This document shows, piece by piece, positions 18,298 through 24,796 of a stretch of 31,245 nt of DNA. Below the pieces are notes generated by a model. The model did no database searches and had not been told where the DNA came from. It worked only from the letters and a program-made list of their open reading frames with translations. The position numbers and the translations under genes were made by a program. The stretch covers positions 1 to 31,245 of the forward strand of contig URCJ01000025.1 of assembly GCA_900546285.1 (NCBI GenBank). Direction: 5' to 3'. Numbering within the stretch: position 1 is the stretch's first letter; the number at the start of each line of letters is the position of its first letter. This DNA is from an uncultured Solobacterium sp. Lineage in GTDB: Bacteria > Bacillota_I > Bacilli_A > Erysipelotrichales > Erysipelotrichaceae.

Positions 18298-18333
18298 GCC
18301 TATAATTATACATTTTTCATTAAAAAAGAAAAA
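18298..18333 (-). promoter_or_regulatory. mnmE promoter, probably giving a leaderless transcript
   Basis: TATAAT (minus strand, 18310-18305) ends seven bases before the mnmE ATG. The region upstream is occupied by the T-run and hairpin of the lipoprotein terminator, so the promoter can hardly lie elsewhere unless mnmE depends on read-through. The -35 is poor (T-rich, around 18328-18333). Confidence 0.6.
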
Positions 18334-18350
18334 TGAGCACGTAGCTCATT
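18320..18350 (-). terminator. Rho-independent terminator after second lipoprotein gene
   Basis: On the minus strand a 7-bp stem (18350-18344 with 18338-18332, core ATGAGC/GCTCAT) and a five-base loop are followed by TTTTCTTTTTT. The stem includes part of the lipoprotein stop codon. Confidence 0.85.
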
Positions 18351-18987
18351 ATCCTTTATAAGTAACTATTAAAGTAATCACAATAGCTTTATCATAGGTA
18401 AGATTATCCTGTTTCTTATATTTATCATCAAACACATCGCTGCTTGGCATACTCAATTCATTACCCTTTGTCCCAAACATAGCCAAAACAACAAGTTCTT
18501 CACCATCAACAATATCATGATCACTTTGTAGCCAAGAAGTTGAAACGCCACTCATATCCTTAAAATTGATTGGTCTTGGAGCTGTAATTCTGGTTTCTAC
18601 CTTTAAATCATCATCAAACTGATAATATATAAGGGTTGCAGGAAGACTATCAATATCCAATTCAGGATAAGTATTAACACCTAAGCCAAAGATAATAGAA
18701 TCTTCATCCGCTGTATCCATAATACAATCCTCAAAAGTCCATTCACCATCATCATAAATATTAACTCTAAAAACAATACTAGAACCTTCTTCAACATTTA
18801 ACTTATAAGGAAGAATATCAAAGCTGTTATAGCCAGTAATCTTCTTATCTTCTAATGGCGTAATAGTATTTTTAACTTCTACAACATCATCTGAATCATT
18901 ATCTACAACATCATCATGATTATCATCGCAGCCTACTAAGCATAGGCATAACAGTAAACTTATTAATATTAATGTAACTTTCTTCAT
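18349..18987 (-). CDS. Lipoprotein, paralogue of the upstream lipoprotein
   Basis: This 212-residue secreted lipoprotein has a short signal peptide with lipobox LVGC (Cys about residue 20), followed by an Asp/Asn/Val-rich linker (DDNHDDVVDNDSDDV). The mature part is predicted to be mostly beta. It shares a pattern with the preceding lipoprotein: IVFR/IVFT strand, DDGEW/EDGVW, a FGLGV/FGIGF segment, IYYQFDDDLKV/IYEYDNDLNV, and a DGEELVVLAMFG/LDEEVIVYGEYS strand. They are probably tandem duplicates. I do not recognise the fold by name. AAAGGA precedes the start by eight bases, and it has its own promoter at 19092-19121 and its own terminator. Confidence 0.85.
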   Translation of the reverse strand: MKKVTLILISLLLCLCLVGCDDNHDDVVDNDSDDVVEVKNTITPLEDKKITGYNSFDILPYKLNVEEGSSIVFRVNIYDDGEWTFEDCIMDTADEDSIIFGLGVNTYPELDIDSLPATLIYYQFDDDLKVETRITAPRPINFKDMSGVSTSWLQSDHDIVDGEELVVLAMFGTKGNELSMPSSDVFDDKYKKQDNLTYDKAIVITLIVTYKG

Positions 18988-19079
18988 ATCAAAAATCCTT
19001 TCCTTTAAAATTATGATTAAAGTGCTACATCACCATTCTTATACCTGTGCAGATTATACGTAAGCATATTTTTATCCCC

Positions 19080-19106
19080 TTTCTTTCTTACATTATATGA
19101 AAGAAA
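19080..19106. promoter_or_regulatory. Inverted repeat around the -10 of the second lipoprotein promoter
   Basis: Perfect 8-bp arms TTTCTTTC (19080-19087) and GAAAGAAA (19099-19106) flank an 11-bp centre that contains the -10 box. This could be an operator. On the minus strand there is no T-run following it, so it is unlikely to be a terminator. Confidence 0.4.
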
Positions 19107-19121
19107 TGATTTATTTAACAA
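19092..19121 (-). promoter_or_regulatory. Promoter of second lipoprotein gene
   Basis: On the minus strand a -35 TTGTTA (19121-19116), an 18-base spacer and a -10 TATAAT (19097-19092) form a good sigma-A-type promoter. The -35 overlaps the stop codon of the upstream lipoprotein. The 5' leader is about 98 bases. Confidence 0.65.
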
Positions 19122-19695
19122 TCTTCATTGTAAGAATTTCGGCATTGTCATACTTAAAGTTTTCTACAAAATCCTCATTAAACAAAACATTAGTATCAGG
19201 TTCACCAACATCATCACCTGCTGAATATTCACCATAAACTATTACTTCTTCATCTAGTTTAAATTCTCTTGTTCCTTCAAAGAAAGCAGCAACATTATAG
19301 CCAACACAATTAAAAGGAATATAGCGATCATAATTATATTTTCCAAGAACATTTAAATCATTATCATACTCATAGATATCGATTGTAGAATACAAAATAT
19401 CAGAAACAGTCTTATCTTCACTTGTAAAACCAATGCCAAACTTATAAGTATTATCTTTTAATGAAAAGACATGAATTTCCTTTGATTCCCAAACACCATC
19501 TTCATTCAATGTATGCAAAGTAAACACAATCTTCTTGTCTTCATAATCATTTACATCTACTTTAAAATTCCAAACGCCTTCATCCTCTACAACTTCTAGA
19601 GAAGTGATACCAGCATTTAATTCTTTTGGTTCATCTTTTTGACAACCAAACAAACACAACAACATACCAACAATAATTAATACAGTCTTTTTCAT
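19111..19695 (-). CDS. Lipoprotein, first of a tandem paralogous pair
   Basis: This 194-residue lipoprotein has an N-terminal signal MKKTVLIIVGMLLCLFGC with lipobox LFGC (Cys at residue 18), so it is anchored to the outer face of the cytoplasmic membrane. The mature domain is acidic and appears beta-rich, and aligns loosely along its whole length with the following lipoprotein. The family is not recognised. GGGAGG precedes the ATG by eight bases. Its promoter has a good -10 but a poor -35, next to three phased direct repeats, which suggests activation by a response regulator. No terminator follows, so part of its transcription may read into the second lipoprotein gene. Confidence 0.85.
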   Translation of the reverse strand: MKKTVLIIVGMLLCLFGCQKDEPKELNAGITSLEVVEDEGVWNFKVDVNDYEDKKIVFTLHTLNEDGVWESKEIHVFSLKDNTYKFGIGFTSEDKTVSDILYSTIDIYEYDNDLNVLGKYNYDRYIPFNCVGYNVAAFFEGTREFKLDEEVIVYGEYSAGDDVGEPDTNVLFNEDFVENFKYDNAEILTMKIVK

Positions 19696-19728
19696 ATCAG
19701 TACCTCCCTATCTGTATTATCTGTATTA

Positions 19729-19757
19729 ATTATACTATATATCTCAAATAAAGACAT
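19729..19757 (-). promoter_or_regulatory. Promoter of first lipoprotein gene, weak -35
   Basis: TATAAT lies at 19734-19729 on the minus strand. At 17-base spacing the -35 would be ATGTCT (19757-19752), a poor match. The start codon is about 34 bases downstream of the -10. Confidence 0.5.
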
Positions 19758-19786
19758 TTCACTAAATTTTCACTATTTTTTCACTA
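19757..19786. repeat. Three 11-bp-spaced direct repeats, candidate activator site
   Basis: TAGTGAAA on the minus strand occurs three times, starting (plus coordinates) at 19757, 19768 and 19779, an exact 11-bp period. The array touches the expected -35 of the lipoprotein promoter. OmpR/PhoB-family regulators typically bind direct repeats with 11-bp spacing at such positions. Confidence 0.6.
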
Positions 19787-19806
19787 TTTAAAAACAATCA
19801 TCTTTT

Positions 19807-19884
19807 CTAATCTAATTCAATCTCATTAATTGGCTCAAAAATTCCTCTTTCAGCAAGCTCCCATATAAAATAAAACTCATTCAT
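19807..19884 (-). CDS. Possible 25-residue small ORF
   Basis: ATG (19884-19882) opens a 25-codon frame ending in TAG, encoding MNEFYFIWELAERGIFEPI followed by NEIELD. It fills most of the gap between the terminator of the AAA+ operon and the repeats before the lipoproteins. The composition looks protein-like (aromatic then acidic), but there is no convincing Shine-Dalgarno, only AGATAAG four bases upstream. It could be a true small protein, a decayed gene remnant, or chance. I see nothing else in this 247-base intergenic stretch. Confidence 0.25.
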   Translation of the reverse strand: MNEFYFIWELAERGIFEPINEIELD

Positions 19885-19917
19885 AACTTATCTGTACAAA
19901 AATCACAGTAAGCAACT

Positions 19918-19944
19918 AAAAAAGGACAGTTTTGCCCATCCTTT
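19918..19944 (-). terminator. Rho-independent terminator of the XpaC-AAA+ operon
   Basis: On the minus strand AAAGGA (19944-19939) pairs with TCCTTT (19926-19921), extended by weaker pairs inward, followed by a T-run (to 19918). It overlaps the stop codon of the AAA+ gene. Confidence 0.75.
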
Positions 19945-21928
19945 ATTCATCATCCAAATTAAAATCAACAAGCTTCAATTCACTAATATCATCATCAGGA
20001 TTATCCAATAGACGCTTAGACTGTTTCAAAATAGCCTCTTCAACCTTATTACGAGCCAAACGACCATTGCCACTATTTGGATCACCCTTGCCCTGAATAA
20101 TTGTAAAGTAATCAGTTAAAGGCTTAGTCAACTCATCTGCTATATAGTAACCCTTAGACTTGGCAATACTCTTGGCAATCAGCATCATCTCTTCACCAGT
20201 ATAATCATCAAAATGAATAATATTCGCAAATCTAGACTTCAAACCCGAATTAGCCGTCAAGAATTCTTCCATCTCTTTTGAATAACCTGCAAGTATGACA
20301 ATCAAATCATCACGATGATCTTCCATACCCTTAACCAAAGTATCAATAGCCTCTAGACCAAAAGAATCATCCTTACCCCTATATAACGAATAAGCCTCAT
20401 CTATAAACAAAACACCGCCCAAAGCACTATTAATCACATTCATAGTAAGAGGAGCTGTATGCCCTACATACTTACCAACCAAATCAGCTCTTGTAACCTC
20501 AACCAATTGGCCCTGTTTCAAAATACCACAAGCCTTCATCATACGAGACACAATACGCGCAATAGTAGTCTTACCAGTACCTGGATTACCAGTAAAAATC
20601 ATGTGCTTAGAAACCTCTGCTGTCTTTAGACCCTTTTGTTTACGAATCTGAGTAATCTTAATATGATCCTCTAAAGACAACAAATAATCCTTAACATTCT
20701 TAAGACCAACAATCTCATCCAATTCTCTTTGAATCTCTTCTCTCTCCTTAGACACATCATCCTCAATATCCAAGTCAAAAGATTCATCCTTATATAAAGT
20801 CTTAATCGAACCATCATACTTTAAAGTTAAAACGTTGATATCATTATCCTTCAAAGTAATGTTCACTAAACCCCTATAAATCTTATCGATAATTGGGGTC
20901 AAAGAATCAATACCATTATTAGGCTCATAGTTCTTCAAAAGATAATCCTTGATATTATCCTCAATCACCAAATCCAACTCGAACTGAGTCTCACTCTTTG
21001 TCTCTAATTCTTCCAATAAGCCATCAACAATCTTTTTAAGTGCATCCTCTTTTAACAAAGAAGTCTCCACCTTATCCTCAACCTTTTCCACAAAAGACTT
21101 ACCAAAGACATCTAACAACTTACTAGGCTTATCATTTGTGATAAACACTAAAGTCTTATTATTGCCATCCAAATGATCAATCACATCCTTACTCAACTTA
21201 GAAGTAGCCTCCTGCAATTGATTATTCACAAAAGTATATCTTTGATTCAAAAGCACCTTACCACTTAGAACCAAATCACTCAACATCATATTAAAGACAG
21301 GAGAACTCTCCTTATTGTTCTCGATTAAAATAATCGGATTACGACCACTTAAGGCAACATACAAGTCCTGAAGAAACAAAATCTCTTGCGAACTAGATTG
21401 ATACCTTTTCATATCAAGCTTACATACTTCACTAGAGACGGTTAAACCATACTTATGAAGTAACTTAGCCATCGTCTCAACCATCAAATGACGGCCAGTA
21501 CCATTACTACCATAGACAATTATTGAACTTCTAATTGACCGAGGATCACTGCCAACAACATAAGGTCTTCTAAAGGCTATAGTCAAATCATCACAAGCCT
21601 TATCTTGACCAATCACCTTCTCTTTTAATTCTTTATTAATCTTATCAAAAACTTCCTTAGAAGCCTTACCAACCACCACATTCTCAGGAGCCTCAATAGC
21701 AGTACCCAAATCAGACTCCATCTCTTTCTTTAAAGAAGAAAGATAAACCTCACTAGAAACATCATTATTCTCTTTAACTAAATCATTAATATCCTTCTTA
21801 TTCGCACTCAAAAGACGATTCAACTCATTCTCAGTTGACTCAATGATCTTCATTGACTCATCAATGCTGATATTTCTTCTCTTATTTAAAACTTCTTCTA
21901 AAAGCTTCTCTCTATCTTCTTTTTTCAT
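19943..21928 (-). CDS. Tandem AAA+ ATPase: degenerate ClpB-like domain plus CbbX/SpoVK-like domain
   Basis: This 661-residue protein has two AAA+ modules. The first (about 98-310) starts ELKEKVIGQDKACDDL like a Clp/Hsp100 D2 domain, but its Walker A is GSNGTGRH (140-147) with Arg instead of Lys, and Walker B is ILIENN, so it should not hydrolyse ATP. The second (about 400-655) belongs to the CbbX/SpoVK/EccA group: GNPGTGKT (447-454), FIDEA (508-512), SGLKSRF with a candidate Arg finger (R566), and GNGRLARN near the sensor-2 region. An N-terminal coiled coil (1-75) is predicted. It is the last of three overlapping genes with an XpaC-like membrane protein. It probably remodels a partner protein; the target is unknown. 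Confidence 0.85.
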   Translation of the reverse strand: MKKEDREKLLEEVLNKRRNISIDESMKIIESTENELNRLLSANKKDINDLVKENNDVSSEVYLSSLKKEMESDLGTAIEAPENVVVGKASKEVFDKINKELKEKVIGQDKACDDLTIAFRRPYVVGSDPRSIRSSIIVYGSNGTGRHLMVETMAKLLHKYGLTVSSEVCKLDMKRYQSSSQEILFLQDLYVALSGRNPIILIENNKESSPVFNMMLSDLVLSGKVLLNQRYTFVNNQLQEATSKLSKDVIDHLDGNNKTLVFITNDKPSKLLDVFGKSFVEKVEDKVETSLLKEDALKKIVDGLLEELETKSETQFELDLVIEDNIKDYLLKNYEPNNGIDSLTPIIDKIYRGLVNITLKDNDINVLTLKYDGSIKTLYKDESFDLDIEDDVSKEREEIQRELDEIVGLKNVKDYLLSLEDHIKITQIRKQKGLKTAEVSKHMIFTGNPGTGKTTIARIVSRMMKACGILKQGQLVEVTRADLVGKYVGHTAPLTMNVINSALGGVLFIDEAYSLYRGKDDSFGLEAIDTLVKGMEDHRDDLIVILAGYSKEMEEFLTANSGLKSRFANIIHFDDYTGEEMMLIAKSIAKSKGYYIADELTKPLTDYFTIIQGKGDPNSGNGRLARNKVEEAILKQSKRLLDNPDDDISELKLVDFNLDDE

Positions 21929-22479
21929 TAACCCAACTCACTTAACAACTTTTGATAAATTTTCTTACTAACAAGATTCTTAGAAGTTACCAAAGCCCTA
22001 GACACATACTCAAGACCATCATAATAACCTCTTGCATACATATCAGCTGCATTAGCCCTACTTCTATTCTTCAATTCATCATTAACCTGTCCTTCTACAA
22101 TAGACAAGTCCTTAACATTATTACCAGCAACCGTATAATACTTCTCTAAAGCATCACGATGACCCTTAACATAATCAACATTATTATCGTCACTATAAAC
22201 AACCTCTTTAAGAATATTTATAAAACAGTCAGAACGATTCTCGTAAACATTAATTTCATTTGGAAAAATTGGCTTCTTAACAGGCTTAATACTATTCTTT
22301 AAATCAGACAAAGAACGTTTTGTCGCACTAGAATAATTAGAATTATAAGATACACTTGAATTATTAGGCTCAGCCTTAATAGAATCCAACATATCAAAAA
22401 TCTCATCCACCTTAGAATTAGTAGACTCCTTATTCTTATTCATCTGCTCAACAATTTTATAAATATCTTGATCAACCAT
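21928..22479 (-). CDS. Hypothetical protein between XpaC-like and AAA+ genes
   Basis: This 183-residue soluble protein has a helical start (MVDQDIYKIVEQMNKNKEST), a Ser/Asn-rich low-complexity stretch at about 38-53, a KPVKKPIFPNEI linker, and a helical C-terminal half with AADMYARGYYDGLEYVSRALV. I do not recognise a family. It overlaps both neighbours by one base (TAATG at each junction), with GGGAG six bases before its ATG, which implies matched synthesis with the membrane protein and ATPase. It is best seen as an adaptor or substrate candidate for the AAA+ protein, by position only. Confidence 0.75.
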   Translation of the reverse strand: MVDQDIYKIVEQMNKNKESTNSKVDEIFDMLDSIKAEPNNSSVSYNSNYSSATKRSLSDLKNSIKPVKKPIFPNEINVYENRSDCFINILKEVVYSDDNNVDYVKGHRDALEKYYTVAGNNVKDLSIVEGQVNDELKNRSRANAADMYARGYYDGLEYVSRALVTSKNLVSKKIYQKLLSELG

Positions 22480-23405
22480 TATTTATCACTCCCAAACGGA
22501 TCACTTCCATAACCATCCTTCTTTAATAAAGATTGTAAAGTACTCACATCCGCATTAATATTCATATAATCATCTTCTTGCATACTACCGATAATAGTCT
22601 TTAAAGCCTCATTAATAAGCACAATAGTCTTAATCAAACCAGCCTCAGTCTGTTTAAAATCATCATTAATCACCTTAGAATCCTGCAACTTCTTATACTT
22701 CTCTAAAGCTGAAACTAGAATAGGCAAATAATAATCATACAGCTTAGTAACCTTAGGATTATCATCCTTATTCTCAGTCAAATATTTTAATTGTTTCAAA
22801 AGATCGCAAGTTTGATACAAACCATTAGTTATTTCCTCTTGTGGGATAGAATTATTAAGCTCATTAATACGCTCAATATACTTCTCACCACTACTCAACT
22901 TATTCTTCTTCTTAGGCTCCTCTACCTTAACCTCAGCCTTCAAGAAATCATCATCCTTAGTAGAAAATACCAACAACAAGTCCATAATCTTCTTATAAAC
23001 ATCACCATATTGTGAATTAAATTCACCTAGTTTACAAATCTTCTCATCCTTATAAGTAAGATACAATTGATCAGCTGTAGTAAACTTACCAGATTGCGTA
23101 GTCAAAGAAATATCATCAACTACTGGCAAAGAAATATTATGCTTAAAATAATTCGCAAGTTTCTTGTCAATCTTATTCAAATCGCCATTCTTCATAGAAT
23201 ATGCCTTTTTCTTAGGTACAGTTCTTTTAAAATCATTCTTCTTATTAGAATCACCACCCTTAACAATCGAATAAATCAAAAGACCAATAGCACCCAAAGG
23301 AATAAGTGACATCAACGCAACCGTAATCCCACCAATAAGATCACCAAAAATCATAAAAAATAATATTAAACCAAAAAAACCAAATCCGCTTCCATTTCTT
23401 CTCAT
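22479..23405 (-). CDS. XpaC-like membrane protein
   Basis: This 308-residue protein has a glycine- and phenylalanine-rich N-terminus with two adjacent transmembrane helices (about 8-27 and 29-48), a basic linker (FKRTVPKKK), and a cytoplasmic helical domain whose later part (about 165-290: EKYIERINELNNSIP, LYDYYLPILVSALEKYKKLQ) resembles the XpaC family, named for hydrolysis of 5-bromo-4-chloroindolyl phosphate, though the biochemical role is unclear. XpaC genes often pair with TelA-like proteins; here the partners are an unknown protein and a tandem AAA+ ATPase. There is no Shine-Dalgarno; TATAAT ends seven bases before the ATG, suggesting a leaderless mRNA. It is divergent from the small helical protein gene. 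Confidence 0.7.
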   Translation of the reverse strand: MRRNGSGFGFFGLILFFMIFGDLIGGITVALMSLIPLGAIGLLIYSIVKGGDSNKKNDFKRTVPKKKAYSMKNGDLNKIDKKLANYFKHNISLPVVDDISLTTQSGKFTTADQLYLTYKDEKICKLGEFNSQYGDVYKKIMDLLLVFSTKDDDFLKAEVKVEEPKKKNKLSSGEKYIERINELNNSIPQEEITNGLYQTCDLLKQLKYLTENKDDNPKVTKLYDYYLPILVSALEKYKKLQDSKVINDDFKQTEAGLIKTIVLINEALKTIIGSMQEDDYMNINADVSTLQSLLKKDGYGSDPFGSDK

Positions 23406-23439
23406 GACAACAATTATACAATATTTTTAATAGTATAAT
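23406..23439. promoter_or_regulatory. Divergent promoters: XpaC-like operon and helical protein gene
   Basis: Minus-strand TATAAT (23418-23413) lies seven bases from the XpaC-like ATG. Plus-strand TATAAT (23434-23439) lies eight bases before the GGAGG of the helical protein gene. The two start codons are only 54 bases apart, so the promoters must overlap and may be jointly controlled. Neither has a good -35. Confidence 0.55.
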
Positions 23440-23459
23440 TATATGTGGAGGTGCATATA

Positions 23460-24011
23460 ATGAGTAGATTTGATGAAACAATTAAGAATATGCAAGAAAT
23501 CGCAGGCGACATTAAAGAAGCCACAAATAGAAAACTACAAGACGCTAACGAAGATGAAGCTTTAAAAATCAAAACTGTAGCTGAAAAGACAATCGGTACT
23601 ATCGATGAAGCAGGAATTAAGCTAAGAAATGTCGTTGAACAAATTAAAGACGAAGACGAACTAAACAAGTTCTTAGACAGAGTTGATGAAAAGTGTAAAC
23701 AAGCCGCAAACTTTGCCTTCGCTAAATTTGAAGAAATCAAACCAGGAACTGATGCCAAATATGTAAAAATAGACAACGATAACATTGGTAAATCAACAAT
23801 GGAAAAGTTTGTAGAAAATGAAAATGTCCAAGGTGCCATCAAAGTAGCCACTGACATTAAAGACTCAATCGTCGACTTTATCAACAAGCCTGAAACTCAA
23901 CAAACTATCAAAGATGTTAAAATGGGTGCTCTAGACATCGCTGATAAGAGTCTAGATAAGATGATTGGTTTCTTAGAAAAAGTTAAGACTAAAACTGAAA
24001 AGAAAGACTAA
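23460..24011 (+). CDS. Small charged helical protein, divergent from the AAA+ operon
   Basis: This 183-residue protein is soluble and almost wholly alpha-helical, rich in Lys, Glu, Asp and Ala, with apolipoprotein-like amphipathic stretches (MSRFDETIKNMQEIAGDIKE; later VATDIKDSIVDFINKPE). It has no signal peptide and one Cys (in DEKCKQAANFAF). I recognise no family. The start is ATG 23460, chosen over GTG 23445 because GGAGG (23447-23451) sits eight bases before the ATG. It is one of only two plus-strand genes in the window. Its divergent position from the XpaC-like operon and shared 54-base promoter region suggest a functional link. It ends in a bidirectional terminator. Confidence 0.8.
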   Translation: MSRFDETIKNMQEIAGDIKEATNRKLQDANEDEALKIKTVAEKTIGTIDEAGIKLRNVVEQIKDEDELNKFLDRVDEKCKQAANFAFAKFEEIKPGTDAKYVKIDNDNIGKSTMEKFVENENVQGAIKVATDIKDSIVDFINKPETQQTIKDVKMGALDIADKSLDKMIGFLEKVKTKTEKKD

Positions 24012-24014
24012 TTA

Positions 24015-24042
24015 AAAAAATACTTCATATGAAGTATTTTTT
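24015..24042. terminator. Bidirectional terminator between convergent genes
   Basis: A perfect 28-bp palindrome with A-run, TACTTCAT/ATGAAGTA core and T-run separates the convergent helical-protein and ribU genes (stops at 24011 and 24045). It is symmetric, so it can serve both directions. Confidence 0.8.
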
Positions 24043-24044
24043 AA

Positions 24045-24638
24045 TTACTTTAATAATGGTGATACACGCTTATATAAGACAAACGTTAACACACTAATAA
24101 TTAAACCCTTAACAAGATTAAATGGTGCTGTACAGAATAGAATTAGCGTCCATAAAGAATTAACATTGGCATTGATTGCGCTACCCATACTAATAATAGC
24201 TTCTAATGGAAAATTCATAAACTTAACATAAGCTGGAACCATTAAATAATAATTAGCTACCATACCCATTAAAGTTAAGGCAATTACACCACATAATAAT
24301 GAAATAATAGCGCCCTTCTTATCATGTTTCTTTTGATAGATAAGACTTGAGACAAAGACGAATGTTCCATCCATTAAAAATGCTGCAAACTCACCCACAA
24401 AAGCTGTTTTAGTACCATCTAAGACAATAGAAATAAGTACTTTAACTAAACAAATAAGCACACCAGCCATAGGTCCTAAGCCAAAACCGCCAATCAAAGC
24501 TGCCACATCAGATAAATCAACCTTATAGAAAGGTGGAGCTATTGGAAGTGGGAACTCCAACAACATTAAAACACCTGACAAAGCGCCAAGTATTGCGATA
24601 CACACTATAAAATGTGTTTTAGAATTAGTCTTCAACAT
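24045..24638 (-). CDS. ribU: Riboflavin ECF transporter S component RibU
   Basis: This 197-residue integral membrane protein is the riboflavin-binding component of an energy-coupling-factor transporter. About six hydrophobic segments are present, and LLEFPLPIAPPFYKVDLSDV, GGFGLGPMAGV and GTKTAFVGEFAAFLMDG match the RibU family. The start is ATG 24638, not the longer frame that begins inside the riboswitch, because AAGGAGA lies seven bases upstream. An FMN riboswitch directly precedes the gene and supports the substrate assignment. The ECF ATPases and EcfT are not in the window. It has its own promoter at 24757-24784. Confidence 0.95.
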   Translation of the reverse strand: MLKTNSKTHFIVCIAILGALSGVLMLLEFPLPIAPPFYKVDLSDVAALIGGFGLGPMAGVLICLVKVLISIVLDGTKTAFVGEFAAFLMDGTFVFVSSLIYQKKHDKKGAIISLLCGVIALTLMGMVANYYLMVPAYVKFMNFPLEAIISMGSAINANVNSLWTLILFCTAPFNLVKGLIISVLTFVLYKRVSPLLK

Positions 24639-24643
24639 AAAAA

Positions 24644-24750
24644 AATCTCCTTCCATCCAGACTGTACTGTCGCCACTTGAATCACACAAGTTCAGCTTAC
24701 GCTCGTGGGGTATAACCACCGATCGGGAATCTAACCCTGCCCTGAAAACT
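24644..24750 (-). promoter_or_regulatory. FMN riboswitch (RFN element)
   Basis: The minus strand carries the conserved RFN blocks in order: AGGGCAGGG, ATTCCCGATCGGTGGT, CCCACGAGCG, GATTCAAGTGGCGACAGTA, and GTCTGGATGGAAGGAGA. P1 pairs AGTTTTC (24750-24744) with GGAGATT (24650-24644) in seven pairs, three of them wobble. Because the 3' strand of P1 contains the ribU Shine-Dalgarno, FMN binding should block ribosome access directly. No terminator hairpin lies between the aptamer and the ATG, so control is probably translational. Confidence 0.97.
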
Positions 24751-24756
24751 AAATTT

Positions 24757-24784
24757 ATTATAGTACAAAAAGAAGACTACGCAA
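24757..24784 (-). promoter_or_regulatory. ribU promoter
   Basis: -35 TTGCGT (24784-24779), a 16-base spacer and -10 TATAAT (24762-24757) on the minus strand. The -35 lies in the loop of the PAP2 terminator hairpin and overlaps the PAP2 stop. Confidence 0.7.
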
Positions 24785-24796
24785 GCCTTCTTTTTG
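24766..24796 (-). terminator. Rho-independent terminator of the PAP2 gene
   Basis: Ten-bp arms CAAAAAGAAG (24766-24775) and CTTCTTTTTG (24787-24796) with an 11-base loop. The 3' arm read on the minus strand holds a T5 run. The stop codon of the PAP2 gene is in the loop. Confidence 0.7.

Noticed and set aside
19943..22479. Type VII secretion locus, because the AAA+ protein resembles EccA/SpoVK
   Set aside because: No EssC/EccC ATPase, WXG100 protein or other secretion component is in the window.
23414..23887. A 157-codon open frame on the minus strand
   Set aside because: It is antisense to the helical protein gene, which has a strong GGAGG and a plausible promoter; the antisense product is low-complexity Ser/Leu/Phe.
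24639..24719. Longer ribU start inside the riboswitch
   Set aside because: The 27 extra codons translate the FMN aptamer itself; the true ATG at 24638 has AAGGAGA at seven bases.
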